Shown: in pieces, positions 1-10,511 of the stretch
How positions within the stretch are numbered: position 1 is the first letter of the stretch
Layout: each line of letters begins with the position of its first letter
Source: Fallopia convolvulus
Taxonomy: Eukaryota; Streptophyta; Magnoliopsida; Caryophyllales; Polygonaceae
Length of the DNA stretch: 64,000 bases
Assembly (NCBI GenBank): GCA_964016875.1
Contig: OZ024718.1
Coordinates: 44,369,906 to 44,433,905 of the forward strand
Direction: 5' to 3'
The notes under the pieces: generated by a model
Database searches by the model: none
What the model saw: the letters and a program-made list of their open reading frames with translations, nothing else
Told to the model about the DNA's origin: nothing
Program-made: the position numbers and the translations under genes

Positions 1-931
1 GAGATGATTTAAGATAACTTACCTGCTTTTTCAGACGGTTGATCTCATCTTGCAAGAATTGGTGCTTCACTTCGGGGTATACCTTGTCCTTGTTTGGATT
101 GTAGAGCCTTCGTTGAGGTTGTTGGGCTTGTTATGTGCTATACATCGCATCGTAGTTCGTCAACTTGTCAAGCAATGCCCACGCCTCGTCGGGATCCATC
201 TCTATAAAACCGCAAGCAGTATGCAGATTGATGCGGTTCTTTGTTTCAGCGTTGATCCCTTGGAAGAAGATTTCTTGGAGTACATATTGTGGTTGCCCAT
301 GGGTAGAGCATTGTTTGAGCATCTCCTTGAATCTCTCCCACGTCTCCACAAAGATCTCATTAGGAAGCTGGTGGTATCAGGTGATGCATTTTCTTAACTC
401 CGTTGTCTTAGCAGGAGGAAAGAACTTGGTCAAAAATAGATCATACAAAGCCTTCCAAGTCCTGATAGACTTAGGAGGTAAGCTCTCTAACCAGCTCAGG
501 GCCTTTTATGTAAGAGACCACCTGAAAGCTTTCAACAGAACATATTCTAAAGAGACACCATCAGCAGCAATAGTGTCACATAAATCAAGAAGGTTTTTAA
601 TATGTTTCATAGGGCACTCAGTAGGTTTCCCTTCAAACTGAGCCCTTTTTATCAAGGATATGAATTGAGACTTAATCTCAAAATTCTTCTCTATCTCCGA
701 AAGCACAATTGTTGACTCAGGCACCCTCAGTTCTGGATGCATATACTATTTGGCGTTCCTTGGATAGGCATTCAACTGCTCATGTAGACGAGCATTATCC
801 TCTCGGTGACGTTCAGCGTTTACTCGTTCACGTTCAACGGCAATAGCATCAGCGCCTCGATCAGCTTGTAAAGCCTCCATTTGCTTCTGGAGAGCGGCCA
901 TCTGTTGAGCCATCTCTTCAGTGGTTGCCAT
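1..931 (-). pseudogene. Gypsy gag, interrupted by nonsense codons
   Basis: Starts at the ATG at 931 with a Met/Gln/Ala-rich coiled-coil-like N-terminus (MATTEEMAQQMAALQKQ), typical of gypsy gag starts after a tRNA-Asp primer site. One reading frame continues past in-frame stops near 746, 506 and 350. It contains the retrotransposon gag signature around 270-349 (ETWERFKEMLKQC, then FFQGIN and DPDEAWALLDKL), which belongs to the PF03732 capsid family. Gag would form the virus-like particle in the cytoplasm. The frame stays constant across the stops, so decay is by point mutation rather than frameshift. Protease and pol would lie beyond the left edge. Confidence 0.8.
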
Positions 932-1084
932 TGCTTTATTTTCTCATAATATGCGGTGGAAGGTTCGCTCAGGTTCAGAGTCTATTACTGGATTAGAGAC
1001 AACTTGGCATCCTTCAGCTGGCATACACTGTAAGCAAAAACAAAAATAAAAACGAAATCAAAAGCAAAACGGGTTCTCAGAGGA

Positions 1085-1310
1085 GGGTCGGTATCGAGGC
1101 CCAAATAGTCAGTATCGAGCCTGTAGTGATCCCGTAAAAATAAAAACTGAAAAGAAAAATCCAGATCTGTTGACAAGGTCGGTACCGACCTGGGTAGGGT
1201 CGTTACCGACTCGACAGAGATCCTAAAAGTAAACAAACAAAGGAAAGAAGAAAAATTAGGTTGCCGACGAGATCGGTACCGACACTAGGGGGTCGTTACC
1301 GACTCGGCCG
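1085..1310 (-). repeat. Repeated palindromic GGTCGGTACCGACC-like motifs in the gypsy leader
   Basis: Variants of TCGGTACCGA and TCGTTACCGA recur about every 90 bases, near 1089, 1178, 1198, 1271 and 1293. They reappear in the LTR near 2240, 2264 and 2284. Each core is palindromic and several carry extra dyad bases. Confidence 0.7.
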
Positions 1311-1356
1311 AGTCCCAAAAAACGCTACAAGAACAAAACTTGGCACTATTGAAATC

Positions 1357-1374
1357 TCCCCGGCAACGGCGCCA
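1357..1374 (-). other. Primer-binding site complementary to tRNA-Asp
   Basis: The plus strand reads TCCCCGGCAACGGCGCCA, which is the 3' end of plant tRNA-Asp(GTC). On the minus strand this is the primer site starting TGGCGCCGTTGCC. It lies a few bases inside the LTR edge at 1381, the usual position for priming minus-strand DNA synthesis. Confidence 0.9.
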
Positions 1375-1380
1375 ATTTTT

Positions 1381-2665
1381 TGAGAGGGTTTCTTGACAAC
1401 AAATGAATTTATAATCATGACCCCGCTGAGTACAGGGGAGTCAGGTTCGTCCACAGGAGAAAGTCAGTATCAAGTTCTGTTCTTACTTGAGCGCAATTAA
1501 GAGAGAAAAGCAAGGATTTTTATATCAAGGAAGAGAAATTCTAAGGTTTAGGTATCCCCACAACAATAATTATGCATACCGAACGTCAATGAAACACATA
1601 GATCATGCTTTTATCACATAAAGGCGCTAACTTTCGTTAACTTTTAAGCAAGTAAATCAACTAACTTTCGTTCAATCAATAAACTTACTATCTAACTCTT
1701 CTCTTTCAACTAGGATTGATCCGCTTTCGCTTCAAAACCCTAAATTGATTATTTTGATTCAAAGTTTCTGCTTTCGCTTCAACGATGAATGAGAAATTCC
1801 CTTTCAACTTTCATTTCAAGGATTAAGAACAAGAGAATGTATTCATGCAATAAAAACAATCAAACATGATCACAAACAAGCATGCACAACCATTGTTGGG
1901 TTCAACCCCAACCTTAGAGGGAGAGACTACTCACAAATCATAATGAAAAACATCCAAATTAAATTAAAGAGAAAGCTTAGAACTTGAATCCAAACAATAG
2001 TTCTTCCCCACAAAACTCGTCTCTTCCTCCTCTCACATGCCTCTCTCCTCTTCTCTTCCTCTAAACCAATGATGGATGGTGTGTAAAACAAAGGCTAGGA
2101 TAAGAGTATTTATAGAAAAACTAATCTATCTAAGAGATATCTATAAGGAAATAATATCTTCTAATAAGATATATCCCTTAAAACTATCTAATAACATAAA
2201 AGGAAAGGGATGAAATATCTTTAATTGCGCCGACTCGGCCTTCGCTACCGACACGGAGTGCCTCGGTACCGACCCCTTTAGCCTCGGTACCGAGCCTGTT
2301 CAGCACTGAAAACAGTCGAGAGTAAAACTTTCGTAGCGGGCTCGTTACAACTCCATTTGACTCGATTCTTTTTCCTATGTCTTTGTAACGAATTTCTCTA
2401 CTTCTTTCCAATCTCAAACTTGATCTTCAATGTCTTCATTTGAGTGCTTTTCCTTGAACTTGCTTCATTCTTGAGTGCTATGTTCAAGTGTTGCTCCTCG
2501 GTTTTATTCTTTTCCTCAAAAGTGCTCCAAACAGCTTCCAAAAACCTATAAAACACCACCAAAGCTTATGTAGATTCCATATCTTAAGAAAATATGAAAA
2601 TCTACACAAACGACTCAAAGCAAAACACAAAACTAAAAGAAAAAGACTCAAATAAAAAAAACACA
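1381..2665 (-). repeat. Long terminal repeat of the gypsy element
   Basis: Bounded on the plus strand by TGAGAGGG at 1381, just outside the primer site, and by ACACA near 2665. On the minus strand this makes a TG...CA LTR of about 1.28 kb. A TATA-like stretch (CTATAAATA on the minus strand) lies at 2106-2114. The region holds several copies of a palindromic TCGGTACCGA-type motif (about 2225-2300) that also occurs in the leader. The distal end is approximate because the partner LTR is outside the window. Confidence 0.6.
2105..2114 (-). promoter_or_regulatory. TATA box of the gypsy LTR
   Basis: CTATAAATA on the minus strand lies inside the LTR, in an orientation that would start transcription toward the primer site and gag. 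It is the only good TATA-like match in the LTR on the correct strand. The start site would be expected about 30 bases further toward lower coordinates. Confidence 0.5.
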
Positions 2666-2781
2666 AAAGAGTGCGTTGCTTTTGTCAGTGTTATAGACTT
2701 ATAGTCTCTGGAAATTACTTCTAATTGTAATCTGATTAATATCATGGCTGATCATATTGCCTTTTAATTTTTATCTTTCAG

Positions 2782-2976
2782 GTTCTAGAGAAGCTACATA
2801 AAGCAAGATGGGGGCCTGAGGATGGGGAATGCTGCATTATCCTCTCTCCAACAAGGGAATTGGCGGGTCAACTTTTTGATGTCCAAAAAAAAGTGAGGAG
2901 GTATCATGGGTTTAGTGCTGGTCTTCTGATTGTGGGCCGCAAAGGTGTGGGTGAAGAAAAAGAGCATGTGAATGAA
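2782..2976 (+). pseudogene. RH32: DEAD-box RNA helicase exon fragment (RH32/DDX10 type)
   Basis: A 65-codon open segment is bounded by a splice acceptor (TTTCAG ending at 2781) and a donor (GTAAG from 2977). It reads VLEKLHKARWGPEDG, then the helicase motif Ia region ILSPTRELAGQLFDV, then FSAGLLIVGRK and EKEHVNE. This matches the plant RH32 family, nucleolar DEAD-box helicases of ribosome biogenesis. Neighbouring exons are missing: motif Q/I should precede it and the next motif (CTPGR) should follow, but downstream there is unrelated DNA and a Rab exon fragment. The exon itself has no stop. It is therefore a captured or stranded exon and cannot make a functional helicase. Confidence 0.85.
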
Positions 2977-3694
2977 GTAAGAACCCGAACACTTCATTCG
3001 TGATTGCACCGTTGCTTTCCATTACAATAGCTCTTTCACTTTTCTCATTAGCAAAATGCAAGTGATTACATGAAGTGGTGTATTTCAGTTGCAAGTTTAA
3101 ATTTGTGCCCAGGAGTATGTTTGATCTCTTCTAACTAAAGATGAAGGCCTACTATTTGAAGGAAATAAATAGAAGGATGCTCTTGTCTTCCGTAATATGT
3201 ATATGTATCAGAACTACTAAGGAATCACACCATATGAAACCAGATTATTGTTGCATGCTTGTTGTCATATGCTTCCAATTCACTGATAAGGACTCTCTTC
3301 CTCCTTTCGGCTATTCTTGTGATCGTTTTTGAAATATTATGTCTCTATTCTATCTTTAAAGAACGATGAAGCTTTTTGATTTGAGACTATCATTGCCAGG
3401 GAAATACTGTGTTAAGTTTATTCACTAAATTCTGCTAATGGACTAATCTCTTATCATTTGCAATTGCATAAATATCCAATTCCGTTAGGAGAGAAAAAAA
3501 TCTTTAGATTGAAGCTAGATTGTATTCACTTGCTTAGTTTCATATTTCTCAAGAGTGAGTTGACCCCATTAATATTTTGATTAGTTTACAGTATATCTTC
3601 ACACGAATACCATAAGTTCCTCTTATTTTTTGCCATTATTTTATTAAATTTTTAATCCTTGAATTTTGGAAAATGTGAATCCAATGTTGTACAG

Positions 3695-3764
3695 AAGATG
3701 CGGAAGGATCTCAGTAATCTACAACAAGCTACAAGAACGCTCCAAAACGCCAAAAGTATATTAG
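3695..3764 (+). pseudogene. Exon-like segment of unknown origin
   Basis: A short open segment sits between an acceptor-like GTACAG and a donor-like AG/GTTTGT. It reads about 23 codons, QKMRKDLSNLQQATR then TLQNAKSILG, with helical or coiled-coil character. It lies in the same orientation between the RH32 and Rab fragments. I do not recognise the gene. It is listed because its exon-like edges match the two recognised fragments beside it. Confidence 0.35.
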
Positions 3765-4057
3765 GTTTGTTCTTCTAAATTACAAGCAAAAAAAAGACTG
3801 ATACTAATCTTATAATTGTTTTTTTTTATTTTTGTGATCATTTATTACTACATTAATCATAAAATCAGCAGTAATATGAATGGTAAACTGATCTCCATTC
3901 TCCAATTATTCTTCCATTCATTTGAGAAGCGAGCTTTTAACTATAATATAGTTGCTCTAATATTTATCAAATCCTCAATTTTGTGCTATCAAGATATCAT
4001 AATAATAATTCCAACTATGAGGTAGTCTTGATTGTGCAATTATATTCGTTGTTGCAG

Positions 4058-4157
4058 TTTTAGTTTTAAGTGCAAGATCATTGATCTTGATGGAAAGCGG
4101 ATCAAAATCCAATTTGGGATTCAATTGGTCAGGTGCGGATTCAAACTATCACAACTG
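4058..4157 (+). pseudogene. Rab GTPase exon fragment (RabE/Rab8-like), frameshifted
   Basis: The segment begins after an acceptor (TTGCAG) and ends at ACAACTG/GTAAGC, a donor. Frame one reads IIDLDGKRIKIQ. After a one-base loss, a second frame reads WDSIGQVRIQTITT. Together these align with the Rab switch II region (family form: IELDGKRIKLQ then WDTAGQERFRTITT). In Rab proteins this segment holds the catalytic glutamine and binds GTP. Here the WDTAGQ motif has become WDSIGQ and the frame is broken, so it is non-functional. DGKRIK points to the RabE class of post-Golgi traffic regulators. Confidence 0.8.
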
Positions 4158-4159
4158 GT

Positions 4160-7077
4160 AAGCTTGTCTTTCTTCTTCTCTTATGACAAGGTTTATTTCT
4201 AAATCTTACAACAATCTAATAAAAAACAAATAGGTCACAAATGGTGGGTATGGGAATTTAACACTTTAATGTTTTCTTACGATCTTGAGGTTAAATCATT
4301 GATTTAGCACTTCAACTCTTAGCTACATTTTACATAATTGTAGGAGGTGGTAAAATACTATTAACTAAACTATATCATTTTGCTTTTATACACAATTTCT
4401 TTTCATAATAATCCTATTTGGCGTCTATGCTATTTTAGAAGCTAACTTGTATTAAATTGGAAATTTAAACGAATGTCTAAATAAAAGTAAACTTACTGCA
4501 GCATATTCAAGTATACCGACGTAATATAGTTCATTGATACAACAATACCTGATTGATCATAATGGGCATCTTTTGGATAAAATTGAGAAGGACAAGTTCA
4601 CACCGAGAAATTTTTTGGAGAGTAATTTGACAAGGCAGATAAGATGTGCCGAAAGTGAAGGATTCTTTCAACCAAGTCCGTCGTTCCGTCTTGATTCTCT
4701 TTGTGCCTGATTCTCTTTCTGTTCCCTCTTAGGATTGTTTATAGAGGAGAGAATACGAATGAATTAGATAGGTGGTGGGAAAAGAAGAAAGCAAAGTCAA
4801 AATAAAAGAGTAGTGGGTAAGGCAAAATAGAAGAAGTAACATGAATGAGCATAAGAAATTGCAACTCGTTAGTTAAAGCAGAGAATATGATGAATTTGAT
4901 AAAACTGTATTTTTAATTGTTTTTGTATTTTTTGTACATGTCCATTGTATATTTGCACTTCTTTTAATGAAAGTCTTGTGTGCTTCTCTATTTTGTCTTC
5001 CTGTTACTCTTTCAATTTGACTTTGTTTTCTTCTTTCCCCATTGCCTGAAACATCATCTCTTAAGCCTAATAAAACAAAAGAAAATGATGGATGAATAAT
5101 TCATCTTATCTCTTAACATATATAACTTTTTATCATGATTTGTTATTTTTCCTGTACAATTAGCTCGATACGATTTGATATATGAATACACAAAAGATTG
5201 ACACGTGACTTATGTAATTGAGCTTAATTATAGCTCTTAGTTAACTTGCATTCTCTATGCCATTTGATCTTATGTCATTTACCTTCCTACTCTAATGTCT
5301 CTAATTTCATCATCCTATTTAATTTATTGTAAAAATTTTGTTCTACCGGCCATAGCTTTATATACTATAGTCTATATCCATAGCTTTAAATATACACCCG
5401 TTTAGAATCAATAAATGAACATATCGGTACATCGATGTAATACAAAGTCGGCAAATCTAATTCATATGATGTACTGCCTTGGAAGATGTGTAATGTCCAA
5501 ATAAGACGTAATTGTGTGGTGCACGGTTATACATAATAATATAAGGAATTCAAATCAAAATTGTATACTAATAATTTACTTGTTTCTAGCATTGAAAGTA
5601 ATGATTGGAATTTTAAAAATGGCAGCTACACATGCCACAAATTTGACATAAACTGCAAGGCTTCTCGGAAGCCAAACAATGATTATAAGATTTACTCTAA
5701 TTGACTGTCATATGCTGTCTTATATTTCTCAATCACACAATATTATGTTTAAGTGATGTTTTAATTATTACATATCTAGCATTCTTTAATACTCGTATGA
5801 ATTATTGTTCACACATCAACTTGCTCTTTTCTAGCAGTATGTATAGAAGTAAATATAGATTTACATATTAGAATAACACTTACATGTAATCATTAGGTAG
5901 CTAGATATTGCTACGAAAAAAATTATGTAGACACCTATTGAAATAAAAGATATAGGCAATCATGATTTTGTTGACTATTAGCTAGTAAAGAACAAAATGT
6001 ACTACATATCTTAAAATGGAAGTGCCACATGTTAGACTTTATTGATGAATAAACTCAAAAAATCAATTGCGGTGCTCAATGAAGAGTTTTGATGGACTAT
6101 ATAATTCAAAATTTAAACCAAAAGTAAAAGTAGTGAGCCATAAAATGAAACTAAAGGTTCTATATCTGAGCTTATTGAATGTAAAATTAGAAGAAAAAAA
6201 AAAAGACAAAACATATATATCGATACATCGATTTCATTACGTAATAAACCAATTTTACACATCAACATACATCTCAATAGGTACAAAACCAATCATTTCA
6301 ATATTAAATAGATTGGCTTCATCATTTACTCTTCAATTCGATACAGTCATAAAAACAAACAATACAATTACTGAATTATACTCGATATGAAATGCGCACC
6401 TTTCCAAAATCAACAAAACCAATCTGCCAAAGGTATATCCAACATTCTGTGGCTCTTAATACTCTTCACAGTCTTAACTTTCCGCAAACACCTACCAACA
6501 AAATTCTATTATTATTCAATACGATCAATAGCATAATCATTACATTCGACCAAAAAAAAAATATCATAATCATTACACAAAGTCCAAACACAACTTGCAA
6601 AAATCCGTCGACTTTAAAACATCGTAAGGTTTCCCTTTATTTCATCAGACACCTTTTAAATTAAGGGAAGAAGAGACATGCAGACAAATTCTAATAAAAA
6701 AAATAGCCATTACAAAATTGATATGCAAGCGGTGAAAGGATTTTGTTACCCGAACAAGTCAATCCGTCATGAAGCTCTTAATGTTTAATGCGGCAGAAAT
6801 TTTTTGGCGGTAGGGGACGCTTCTTTCACCCGGGTCGTTCCAAATTGATTCTCTCTCAATTCCTGCACAATGCTATTTATAAGCACAAAGCAAAAGAGAC
6901 GTACACAATTTATGCTATTAATTGCGGGCGGCCGTTTTTTGGTCATTATCATTTACTAACTTTTCTTAATTGTGTACGGCCCCTTTTTTTGTTTTTTTTT
7001 ACCACACAATTTCATGATTTTATCAAGTTGTCAACATATAATTAATATTGTAAAGAGTATGAGAATACTAAATCCAA
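4160..7077. other. AT-rich DNA without a recognisable gene
   Basis: No coding region or element terminus was recognised here. Small open frames at 6067-6390, 6392-6664 and 6788-7045 have low-complexity compositions and no family resemblance. The stretch at about 6690-6960 is less AT-rich and contains CACCCGGGTCG and a TATTTATAAG box, so it may be part of an unrecognised LTR or promoter. Confidence 0.5.
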
Positions 7078-7227
7078 TGATTGCACAAGTTACGATATAT
7101 AATTGCTAAGTGTGAAACCGTTTTTATATTTTCCAAGAAGTCAACAAAAGCATGATTGCACAAGTTACGATATATTATTTCTAAGTGTGAAACCGTTTTT
7201 ATATTGTCCAAGAAGTCAGCAAAAGCA
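7078..7227 (+). repeat. Two-copy 75-bp tandem duplication
   Basis: The 75-base unit beginning TGATTGCACAAGTTACGATA occurs at 7078-7152 and again at 7153-7227 with only a few differences. A second pair of direct repeats (CTTCCACCAATCACAAATC) follows at about 7256 and 7329. Confidence 0.85.
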
Positions 7228-7505
7228 TGCGAGAGTAATAACTGCAATGATTGAGCTTCCACCAATCACAAATCAGATTTACAAATTATCAATTACAACA
7301 AACCATATTTATTTTATTTAACATTGGAACTTCCACCAATCACAAATCAGATTTACAAATTATCACGATTGTTTAGCATTGATTTAGCTGGTTACTGTTC
7401 ATGCAGGATCCTCCCTTTTATAGTATTATAGAATTCAAATGTGATTTCAAAATTAAATAGGTATTTTTTTCAAATGTGATTTTCAAATTCTAATTTGAAT
7501 ATGAA

Positions 7506-8083
7506 CTAGTTTTACCCGTCGTACCATGTACGACAACGATTCGATATTTTATAGACATTATAAATAGGATATTAATAAATAAAAATATAATATAAACTTT
7601 AATATCAGTAATTTATTGCTCGTAGAATGTATAATTTTTTATCAAATATTATATTCTTCACATTTTAATACTTTTTATTTACGTAAATTTAGGACTTATC
7701 AAATATTTCAATATATCTATTAAATATTTTATTATCTATTTTTATTAATTTTAAAATTATAAATATTTATCATTAATTTTTTATAAAAGAAAATCACTAT
7801 ATATCTATAAATAAATTCGTCAAAAGATATATGCTAAAAGATTTATATTTATTTTAAAATATTTTATCTTTAATTTTAAATACTTGTATAAGGAAGTTTT
7901 CAAAATATATCGTTATACTAAATAGATATTTGTTTGATGTTAAAGATAGATTTAAATGGTTAAAGAAGAATTTAATAGAAAAAGTTAAAATATTAGGAAT
8001 AAAAGTTAATTTTGTAAATATAAGGTGGGGCTAGAATCGTTCTGGTGGCTCGAAAAGGTATAGCTTGAATATATAGTTATAGA
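7506..8083 (-). mobile_element. Non-autonomous Helitron, complete
   Basis: On the minus strand it starts TCTATAACTATATATTC at 8083, directly after a host A. It ends at 7506 with CTAG followed by a host T. Eight bases before CTAG is a perfect 7-bp stem, GTCGTAC/GTACGAC, with loop ATG (plus about 7518-7534). This is the standard Helitron arrangement: A/TC start, 3' hairpin, CTRR end, insertion between A and T, no TSD. It has no coding capacity (578 bp). The same family occurs at 56755-57650 on the other strand with the same stem. Confidence 0.88.
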
Positions 8084-8348
8084 TATGGAAAATATTTTGG
8101 AATTTATGTATATAAAATTATATAAATATGTTATCTATTGTAGTAAACTAATACATAATCCATAGATAGAAAATTATATACATAAAAAATTATATAAACA
8201 TGTTATCTATTTAGTATATATAGCAAAAATACTATAAGTTGTTACAAAATTTATTAAAATATAATTTCACATTAATTTATTCAAAAATGCCACGTGGCGC
8301 AAATTTTATAATAGACTTGGGTTCTGCTTTATAATATATTAGGGTAGA
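8084..8348 (-). mobile_element. Probable Helitron 5' end (partial)
   Basis: On the minus strand, TCTACCCTAATATATTATAAAGC begins at 8348 after a host A. It is followed by a GCCACGTGGCA-containing stretch typical of plant non-autonomous Helitrons. The matching 3' end was not found. The complete Helitron at 7506-8083 would then be nested in it. Confidence 0.4.
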
Positions 8349-8759
8349 TACATGATATTTCGAATAATAATAAGTGTTGGTCTGCACAATAACAAATGAT
8401 TGTTTAGATATCTATAGTGTTGAATAAGTACTCATTTTAACGTGAATATCGATCTATTGATTATTGGTTGAATTATGACATATTAGAATACATACGAATA
8501 CGACAAAAATGTGGATTGTATATGACATTGAATATATAAATGTAATACATTGAATAAGACAAATTAAGAAGTGTTATATCTCGAATACATACTCCAATGA
8601 AGTTAAATAAGTGCATCTATTTATTTGTATGTACACTAATATGAAAAATAAACCTTTGTATTTGTCTTCAAACTTCATCTATTTACACTTTTTCATCATT
8701 CTTGAATAACTCCATAGGAGAACATGCATATGCGGATACCAATTCTCGCATAACATGAC

Positions 8760-9290
8760 ACAACATTCTTAATAACTACATAGCAAAACACACATCTATG
8801 GATAATAATTCACGCATATATGAATAACAAAATATGCATATATAAATATGAAAACATGCATATATAAATAACAAAATACGCATATATGAATAAAAAGTCA
8901 TGTGTATATGAATAACAAAAAAACACATATACGAATAACAAGTCACGCATATTAGCATATATGAATAACAAAAAATGCATATACGAATAACAAACCACCC
9001 ATATATGAATAACAAATCACCCCATGTATTTATGATATCAAAACATGTTTATATCAATGAAAACTCATGCATATATGAATAACAAAACAAATATATATGA
9101 AAAACAAGTCACGAATATGTGTATAACAAGACAATGTATATTATGAATAAAAAGCAATGTATTTATGAATAACAAGCCACGCATGTATGAATAATAACAA
9201 ATAATGCAAAGACGAATTACAAGGCGTGTATATATGAATAACAAAATATGTATACATGAATAACAAGCATGCATATATGGATAGCAAAAT
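8760..9290 (+). repeat. Minisatellite, unit about 23 bp (CATATATGAATAACAAAACA)
   Basis: About twenty degenerate copies of a 20-26 bp unit lie head to tail. Reading frames through it give repeated FVIHIC/YSYM-type peptides only because of the repeat, so they are not genes. Confidence 0.9.
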
Positions 9291-9664
9291 CTATAATATA
9301 TATTCATATCGATTCCAATTATATACTAATCAAACAAGAAGATACGAAACTAAAATTCAACATGAAAATATCAAACCCTAAAAACCTAAAAATCTAAAAT
9401 TCGAACATGGACTAATCAAACCCTAAAAACTCACGCATGTATGAATAACAACAAACGCGTTTATTGGAATAGATCAAGGAAAAATTGTATTGCTCTGACG
9501 TAGTTGAATCCGACCTCAAAGAGGCGATTGAAACTAGAAATGCATAAAAGTTAATAAAATTGAAGCTTGTATTTCCTAGAATTGAAGAAGAATCCCCAAA
9601 ATCAACCCCAATTTGCCAGCGGCTAGCATGATATAGAGAGAAGACGAAGATTGTTATCCATAAA

Positions 9665-9842
9665 TAAGTGCTTTGTTATTCATTATATGCGTGGATTTTT
9701 ATTCATATATGTGTGTTTCTTGGTATTAATATACACATGTTTTGCTATTCATATACAAATGTGTATTTCATTATTCATATATGTGTTCTTCGTTATCCAT
9801 ATGTAAGTGCTTTGTTATTCATATATGTGTGGTTTGATATTC

Positions 9843-9890
<48 letters not shown>
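9665..9890 (+). repeat. Inverted-orientation minisatellite copies and (TA)n(TG)n microsatellite
   Basis: The complement of the 8.8-9.3 kb unit (TTGTTATTCATATATGTG) occurs about seven times from 9665. It runs into a short (TA) tract and then (TG) repeats from about 9856 to 9890. The copia element inserted at the end of the TG tract. Confidence 0.9.
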
Positions 9891-9891
<1 letters not shown>

Positions 9892-9893
<2 letters not shown>

Positions 9894-10262
9894 TTATGGA
9901 ATGAATATAAAAGCAAGACCACTTAATCTTTGAAAGAACACTTAAACAACTTTATGAGAACTTTTATATCATTAGAAGAGAGGGAGGGAGAGTAAGAACT
10001 TTAGAGAGTTATTTCTTACTTTACTTTGGTGCAAATTTTACAATGGATAATGGCCATATTTATAGGCCAAGATTTGGGTAAAACTTTGATAAATCTCCAT
10101 GATTTATGCATGGAAATAAGGAGTTGAAGAAGGTGAATAATTCACCTTGTACAATTTTCCTCCATTATACACTTGTTCATACATAATATGTGTAATACAT
10201 GTGTGTGTAAATAGATAACTTGTAGTGTGATAATGTGGACTAAAAATTTGGACTTCATAACA
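9892..10262 (-). repeat. Copia 3' LTR
   Basis: 371 bp, TG...CA, and the 3' LTR of the minus-strand element. It holds TATAAATA in the minus orientation near 10051-10068. Confidence 0.95.
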
Positions 10263-10272
10263 CTCCCCCTTG
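10263..10272 (-). other. Polypurine tract of the copia element
   Basis: AAGGGGGAGTG on the minus strand lies directly inside the 3' LTR edge, the standard site for plus-strand primer formation. A second purine run (CAGGGGGAG) lies at about 10496-10504, just after pol. Confidence 0.8.
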
Positions 10273-10311
10273 AATATTCACCTTCTTTTCCTGTTGTAGG
10301 ACATGGGTAGA

Positions 10312-10490
10312 TGTTGCCTCATTAAAAACCTTGTCAGGAAAAACCCAGTGGGATAAAAAACCTGAACGAAGGGAAAAAGAGTGCAACCATTGTTCCCATT
10401 GTACGCCTTGATGCTGCCTCATTAAAAACCTTGTCAAGCAAAACCCAGTGGGATAAAAACTTGATCGAAGGGAAAAAGAGTGTAGCGTGT
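10312..10490 (-). repeat. Two tandem ~75-bp repeats in the copia 3' untranslated region
   Basis: The block containing TGCCTCATTAAAAACCTTGTC, then AACCCAGTGGGATAAAAA and GAAGGGAAAAAGAGTG occurs at about 10314-10387 and 10411-10486, about 97 bp apart. It sits between the end of pol and the polypurine tract. Confidence 0.85.
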
Positions 10491-10511
10491 ATGATACTCC
10501 CCCTGACTTCA

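Larger units (their letters stand above)
1..2665 (-). mobile_element. Ty3/gypsy LTR retrotransposon, 5' part (LTR, PBS, gag)
   Basis: Reading on the minus strand, the order is LTR, primer-binding site, leader and gag, and the element then runs off the left edge of the window. The leader and gag occupy plus positions 1356 down to 1. The primer site matches plant tRNA-Asp, which fits Athila/Tat-type gypsy elements, and the gag fits that group too. The upstream end near 2665 is chosen because the sequence there reads as a TG start on the minus strand and intron-like DNA of an RH32 fragment follows it. No TSD can be checked because the other end lies outside the window. Confidence 0.8.

Noticed and set aside
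2484..2666. Minus-strand 60-codon hydrophobic frame
   Set aside because: It lies in the gypsy LTR and reflects T-rich sequence.
8776..9307. Open frames of 60-80 codons on the minus strand
   Set aside because: They arise from the minisatellite unit and encode only repeat-derived peptides.
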